64,000 nucleotides of DNA from Streptomyces venezuelae (GTDB lineage: Bacteria > Actinomycetota > Actinomycetes > Streptomycetales > Streptomycetaceae), in NCBI RefSeq assembly GCF_008642295.1, contig NZ_CP029190.1, positions 3,579,501-3,643,500 on the forward strand, written 5' to 3'. This document shows, one piece after another, positions 59,924 through 64,000 of this stretch (its first letter is position 1; each line of letters starts with the position of its first letter). Below the pieces are notes generated by a model, which saw only the letters and a program-made list of their open reading frames with translations, searched no databases and was not told the origin of the DNA. Made by a program: the position numbers and the translations under genes.

Positions 59924-61325
59924 TGAGCGCCCCGCATCTGCCGAAAGTGGCTGGAATCGATCCAGCAGTTGCGGCTTCCCCTCACACTGCGGCTTCGCCC
60001 GCCCGCCCGACCCCCTCCCCCCTGCGCCGGCCGCCTCGAGCACGGTCATCCAGGACCGGCTGGCGGGCATGGTCTCCGACCTCACCACCCTCCACGAACT
60101 CACCGAGCGCCTCGCCCGCGCCACCGACCTCGCCGCCTCGCTCCAGGAGTTCCTGCGCGCCGGAGCCGCCCTGGTCGGCGCCCGCCGCGGCCTGGTCGTC
60201 CTGGAACCCGCCGACGGCCTCGGCCCCGCCACCACCATCGGCCTTGGCCTCGGCCGCGCCGATCTCGGCCACATCGAGACCGTGCCGCGCAGCGCCACCT
60301 CGTACGGCCGGATCCTCGACGGGCTCCCGGACGCCCACGGCGGCTCCGAAGTGCTCCCCGAGCCGGACGCCGCCCCCGGAACCGGCGGGTACGCCGCCCA
60401 GGTCGACCCACGCCACCGCGAGGTCGCCGCCCGCCTCGGCTACGCCGCCAGCTACGCACTCCCGCTGACCGCCGAGTCCACCGGCCGGCTCGGCGCGGCC
60501 GTCTGGCTGTACGACGAACCGGCCGAGCCCGGCGACCGCCAGCGCGACCTGGCGGGCCTCTACGTACGGCACGGAGCCGAGCACCTCGCCCGGGTGCTGG
60601 AGGCCGAGCGCGCCCGCATCCGGCTGGCCACCATCTCGGAGGAGCTGCTGCCCAGCCGGCTCCCCAGGATTCCCGGGGTCCAGCTCGCCGCCCGCCACCG
60701 CACCGGACCGGCCGGCGGTGGCGACTGGTACGACGCCCTGCCGCTGCCGGAGAACGCCCTCGGCCTGGCCGTCGGCTCGGTCACCGGCTCCGGGCCCAGC
60801 GCGGTCGCCGCCATGGGACGGCTCCGCGCCTCCCTGCGCGCGTACGCCGTGATGGAGGGCGAGGACCCGGTCGCCGTCCTCTCCGACCTGGAACTGCTGC
60901 TCCGGCTCACCGAACCGGCCCGCTCGGCGACCGCGCTGTTCGCCTACTGCGAGCCCGCCCGCCGCAAGATCGTCCTGGCCGGGGCGGGGCACACTCCGCC
61001 GCTGGTGATCGGCGAGCGCCGCACCGAGTACGTGGAGACCTCCCTCTCCGCCCCGCTCGGCATGCTCGCCTGCTGGGAGGCGCCGAGCGTGGAGATCGAG
61101 CCCGCCGCCGGAGAAACGGTGCTGCTGTACACCGACGGGCTGCTGCGGCGTACCGGCGACCCGATGGACCGCGCCTACGCGCGGCTCCACGCAGCCGCCG
61201 CCGGAGTGCCCCGATCACTCCGGGAGGACCCGGACGCCGTCTGCGAGCACATCCTGCGCACGGTTCTGCCCGACGGGGACGGGGGCGGCGAGGACATCGT
61301 GCTGCTGGCCGCGCGATTTGACTGA
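59924..61325 (+). CDS. SpoIIE/PP2C-family phosphatase-like protein, frame broken near N-terminus
   Basis: The likely start is ATG 59924 (MSAPHLPKVAGIDPAVAA; GGAAAGGCGGATG before it), in one frame. The main domain lies one frame over, from about 60030 (AASSTVIQDRLAGMVSDLTTLHELT ...). One extra base in the C-rich run 59998-60027 would explain this. The body has a GAF-like part (about 40-230 of the main frame), then PP2C/SpoIIE: GGGDWYDALP, AVGSVTGSGPSAVAAM, ALFAYCEP, AGAGHTPPLV, LLYTDGLL and GEDIVLLAARFD. The motif normally GDVxGHG is GSVTGSG here, so a metal-binding Asp is Ser. If the break is real, translation could start at ATG 60069 and give a shorter protein. Confidence 0.75.
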
Positions 61326-61427
61326 TTTGTCACATCCCTGCCAGCTGCTTGCCCTTCGCACATACGATGGATGCGGCCCCACCCGGTCCATTTCGTAGCG
61401 CAGCAGCGAAGCAGCGGAGGAGAAGAC

Positions 61428-62891
61428 GTGGCTGACGAGCTCACCCCGGAGACCCCGGAAGAAGAGCAGCCCCAGAAGGCGCACAAGCAGCGCAAGAACG
61501 GTCTGTACCCGGGCGTCAGCGACGAACTCGCCGAGAGCATGCGTACCGGCTGGGCCGACACCGAGCTCCACGGCCTCGAGCCCATCGCCCAGGCCGCCCA
61601 CACCGCGGCCCGCCGCGCCGCGCTCTCCGCGCGCTTCCCCGGCGAGCGCCTCGTCATCCCCGCGGGCCGTCTGAAGACCCGGTCGAACGACACCGAGTAC
61701 CCCTTCCGCGCCTCCACCGAGTACGCGTACCTGACCGGCGACCAGACCGAGAACGGCGTCCTGGTCCTGGAGCCCACCGTCGACGGCCACACCGCGACCG
61801 TGTACCTGCTGCCGCGCTCCGACCGTGAGAACGGCGAGTTCTGGCTCTCCGGCCAGGGTGAACTGTGGGTCGGCCGGCGCCACTCGCTGGCCGAGGCGGA
61901 GCAGCTGCTCGGCATCCCCGCCAAGGACGTCCGCAAGCTCGCCGAGGAGCTCTCCGAGGCCACCGGCCCGGTCCGCAACGTCCGCGGCCACGACTCCGTC
62001 ATCGAGGCCGCGCTGACCGACAAGGTCACCAAGGAACTCGACGAGGAGCTGCGCGTCTACCTCTCCGAGGCCCGCGCTGTGAAGGACGAGTTCGAGATCG
62101 GCGAACTGCAGAAGGCCGTCGACTCCACCGTCCGCGGGTTCGAGGACGTGGTGAAGGTCCTGGACAAGGCCGAGGCCACCTCCGAGCGCTACATCGAGGG
62201 CACCTTCTTCCTGCGCGCCCGCGTCGAGGGCAACGACGTCGGCTACGGGTCCATCTGCGCCGCCGGCGCCCACGCCTGCACCCTGCACTGGGTCCGCAAC
62301 GACGGCGCCGTCCGCTCCGGCGACCTGCTGCTCCTCGACGCCGGTGTGGAGACCCACTCCCTCTACACCGCGGATGTCACCCGCACCCTGCCCATCAACG
62401 GCACCTACACCGACATCCAGCGCAAGATCTACGACGCGGTGTACGAGTCCCAGGAAGCCGGCATCGCGGCCGTCAAGCCCGGCGCGAAGTTCCGCGACTT
62501 CCACGACGCCTCGCAGCACGTGCTCGCCGAGAAGCTCGTCGAGTGGGGCCTGCTGGAGGGCCCGGTCGAGCGGGTCCTGGAGCTGGGCCTCCAGCGTCGC
62601 TGGACCCTGCACGGCACCGGCCACATGCTCGGCATGGACGTCCACGACTGCGCCGCCGCCCGCACCGAGGCCTATGTCGACGGCACCCTGGAGCCCGGCA
62701 TGTGCCTCACCGTCGAGCCCGGCCTCTACTTCCAGGCCGACGACCTGACCGTGCCGGAGGAGTACCGCGGCATCGGCGTCCGTATCGAGGACGACATCCT
62801 GGTGACCGAGGACGGCAACCGGAACCTCTCCGCCGGACTGCCGCGGACCTCCGGCGATGTCGAGGCCTGGATGGCCCGCCTCAAGGGCTGA
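61428..62891 (+). CDS. pepP: Xaa-Pro aminopeptidase (aminopeptidase P, M24B)
   Basis: 487 residues from GTG 61428 (GGAGGAGAAGAC upstream). N-terminal domain about 60-230; catalytic pita-bread domain to the end with metal ligands in LLLDAGVETHSLYTADVTRT (two Asp), HGTGHMLGMDVHD (His), TVEPGLYF (Glu) and GVRIEDD (Glu). It removes the N-terminal residue before proline. Strongly acidic start (ADELTPETPEEEQP). Followed by a terminator. Confidence 0.95.
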   Translation: MADELTPETPEEEQPQKAHKQRKNGLYPGVSDELAESMRTGWADTELHGLEPIAQAAHTAARRAALSARFPGERLVIPAGRLKTRSNDTEYPFRASTEYAYLTGDQTENGVLVLEPTVDGHTATVYLLPRSDRENGEFWLSGQGELWVGRRHSLAEAEQLLGIPAKDVRKLAEELSEATGPVRNVRGHDSVIEAALTDKVTKELDEELRVYLSEARAVKDEFEIGELQKAVDSTVRGFEDVVKVLDKAEATSERYIEGTFFLRARVEGNDVGYGSICAAGAHACTLHWVRNDGAVRSGDLLLLDAGVETHSLYTADVTRTLPINGTYTDIQRKIYDAVYESQEAGIAAVKPGAKFRDFHDASQHVLAEKLVEWGLLEGPVERVLELGLQRRWTLHGTGHMLGMDVHDCAAARTEAYVDGTLEPGMCLTVEPGLYFQADDLTVPEEYRGIGVRIEDDILVTEDGNRNLSAGLPRTSGDVEAWMARLKG

Positions 62892-62941
62892 TCCGCCCCC
62901 GAGCAGCTCCCCGCGGACCGCGCTGCGTGAACCGCGGAAAA

Positions 62942-62972
62942 AGGGGCGGTGTCCCGACCGGGCACCGCCCCT
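62942..62972. terminator. Bidirectional terminator between pepP and the ATPase gene
   Basis: AGGGGCGGTG pairs with CACCGCCCCT around TCCCGACCGGG; A-run AAAAA at 62938-62942 serves as T-run for the minus-strand gene. Confidence 0.85.
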
Positions 62973-62980
62973 TCGCCGTC

Positions 62981-63472
62981 CTATGAAGCCTTGAGCAGGG
63001 CCCCGTCCTGCCACTTCAGCATCTTGTCGAAGCTGACCACCGCGCCACGGCCCGGCCGGTTGCGGAATCGCACGTGATCTGCGAGTTCCTCGATCAGGCA
63101 CAGTCCCCGGCCGTGCTCCCGCAGCCCCGGCCCGGACTGTCCGGCCGACGCCGCCGGCCCCGCCGCACCCGGCTGCGGAGGTCTGTGGCGGGTCACCGTA
63201 TGCGCCGGGAAACCCGGGCCCGAGTCCGTGACCTCGATCCGGCAGCGGTCCCCGTCCAGATATGCGGTGACGCGGTACGCCCCGCTCTCCGCCCCCGGAT
63301 CCCGCCCGCCGTGCTCCACCGCGTTCGCACACGCCTCGCTCAGCGCCACCGAGAGGTCGAAGGAGATGTCCGGGTCCACCCCCGCGGTCTCCATCGTCCC
63401 CAGCAGCAGCCGCCTGGCGAGCGGCACGCTCGCAGCCTCGCGCCTCAAGTGGAGAGACCACCAGATGCTCAT
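62981..63472 (-). CDS. RsbW-type ATP-binding protein (anti-sigma-like)
   Basis: 163 residues from ATG 63472 (MSIWWSLHLRREAASVPL); a longer start at 63499 is possible. HATPase_c motifs: ALSEACANAVEHGG (N box), EVTDSGPGFP (G1), EHGRGLCLIEEL (G2). SVPLARRLL is the N-terminal strand typical for RsbW/SpoIIAB-like kinases. It is a candidate anti-sigma factor or antagonist kinase for the SigB/F-type factors. Convergent with pepP. Confidence 0.9.
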   Translation of the reverse strand: MSIWWSLHLRREAASVPLARRLLLGTMETAGVDPDISFDLSVALSEACANAVEHGGRDPGAESGAYRVTAYLDGDRCRIEVTDSGPGFPAHTVTRHRPPQPGAAGPAASAGQSGPGLREHGRGLCLIEELADHVRFRNRPGRGAVVSFDKMLKWQDGALLKAS

Positions 63473-63618
63473 ACCTGTACCTATTGCCGCCCACGCCACC
63501 CCGTAAGCCCCTCGCAGTCGGCAGAGCGCTCATTCGGCCCATGCCACCAGGGGGACTCAAGGGACCTTCCGGACCTGCCGTAGGGAAGCGGTAAGCGCAG
63601 TGCGATGATGGCCCGGCC

Positions 63619-64000
63619 ATGACTGCCCCCCAGACGGCACGCGCCGGAGCCGGACTCCGGCTCATCCGGGCCGCGGTGTTCACCGCGGTCTGCGTCGTGC
63701 TGTCCGCGGCCGGGCATGCCCTGGCGTCCTGTGCCACCGTGCCCTGGTGGGCGATAGGCGCCGGATTCCTCGCCGTTTTCGCCCTTGCGGCACCCCTCGC
63801 AGGCCGCCGACGGAGCCTGCCCGGCATTACCGCCGGACTCGTCGGCGGACAGCTCGCGCTGCACGCCCTGTTCGGCCTCGGCCAGCATGAGGCAGCTGCT
63901 GCCACGGCAGGTGCAGCCGGCCCGGCCCAGGCGGCCTCCGACACCTCGCTCGCGGCCTTGGCGGCCCGCCTGGTCTGCGGCGGGAACTCCGTCCCGCTCA
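63619..64000 (+). CDS. Integral membrane protein, incomplete at the window end
   Basis: From ATG 63619 the frame stays open past 64000, giving at least 127 residues. Hydrophobic segments are near 16-36 (LIRAAVFTAVCVVLSAAGHAL), 42-60 (VPWWAIGAGFLAVFALAA) and 68-88 (LPGITAGLVGGQLALHALFGL), with LAGRRRSLPG between. Histidines in helices (HAL, LHALFG, GQHEA) are noted. I do not recognise the family; a polytopic membrane protein is all that can be said. Confidence 0.7.
   Translation, partial: MTAPQTARAGAGLRLIRAAVFTAVCVVLSAAGHALASCATVPWWAIGAGFLAVFALAAPLAGRRRSLPGITAGLVGGQLALHALFGLGQHEAAAATAGAAGPAQAASDTSLAALAARLVCGGNSVPL

Overview
This 64 kb window is high-GC actinobacterial DNA, almost certainly a Streptomyces chromosome. 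The evidence is strong third-position G/C, frequent GTG starts, two SigB/F-type sigma factors of the sporulation class, a subtilisin-inhibitor (SSI) gene, spore/aerial-type secreted proteins, and four perfect 14-bp ParB sites (parS, GTTTCACGTGAAAC). From memory, the gene order (upp, tadA, tRNA-Ser, sigF, sigN ... fadD, ECF sigma ... PepP) resembles the origin-proximal core of S. coelicolor. I could not verify this by alignment. The parS sites fit an origin-proximal position.

Layout. 1-1.25 kb is wreckage beside a tRNA-Ser(GGA) 3' fragment that looks like the attR end of an integrated element: a truncated sulfur-binding/HNH restriction nuclease, an unassigned fragment and a deleted vapC. 1.25-11.2 kb is housekeeping: SHOCT membrane protein, MFS exporter with divergent ArsR regulator, relics of a xanthine-dehydrogenase-type gene beside a molybdate-binding Mop protein, adhesin-like lipoprotein, VOC protein, DNA glycosylase, HerA-like ATPase, VapB-like protein, LytR_C protein and upp. 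11.3-17.3 kb holds tadA and its partner gene, tRNA-Ser(CGA), a tiny membrane protein, sigF- and sigN-like genes and a lipoprotein. 17.3-20.1 kb is a MarR/MFS/TetR drug-efflux locus. 20.2-26 kb is a four-gene operon coupling a two-component system to two membrane glycosyltransferases. 26-29.7 kb is mixed metabolism and regulators. 29.9-34.4 kb is a small secreted protein, an ABC exporter pair and a LuxR regulator; it is the most system-like unexplained locus here. tRNA-Arg(ACG) and tRNA-Ser(GCT) follow.

35-41.3 kb has an SSI-type inhibitor, a very large degenerate hybrid kinase, a monooxygenase-like protein and an acyl-CoA ligase. 41.5-47.1 kb has two parS sites, an ECF sigma factor and a five-gene operon with the content of the mycobacterial igr (cholesterol side-chain) operon: two acyl-CoA dehydrogenases, two MaoC hydratases (one fused to DUF35) and an Ltp2-type aldolase, behind a palindromic operator. 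47.2-53.3 kb has secreted proteins, tRNA-Ser(TGA), a secreted trypsin-like protease, and a LysR / cysteine dioxygenase / YeiH sulfur unit. 53.3-64 kb has an HtrA protease, a glycerophosphodiesterase, two RsbW-type ATPases, a SpoIIE/PP2C-like protein whose frame is broken near its N-terminus, a SEC-C protein, a prim-pol-like protein, a probable small RNA and an aminopeptidase P. An unfinished membrane-protein gene runs off the end.

The SigF/SigN-like factors, the two RsbW-type ATPases and the PP2C-like protein could form a partner-switching stress/sporulation network. The dehydrogenases, hydratases, aldolase and ligase would shorten a CoA-activated steroid-like side chain.
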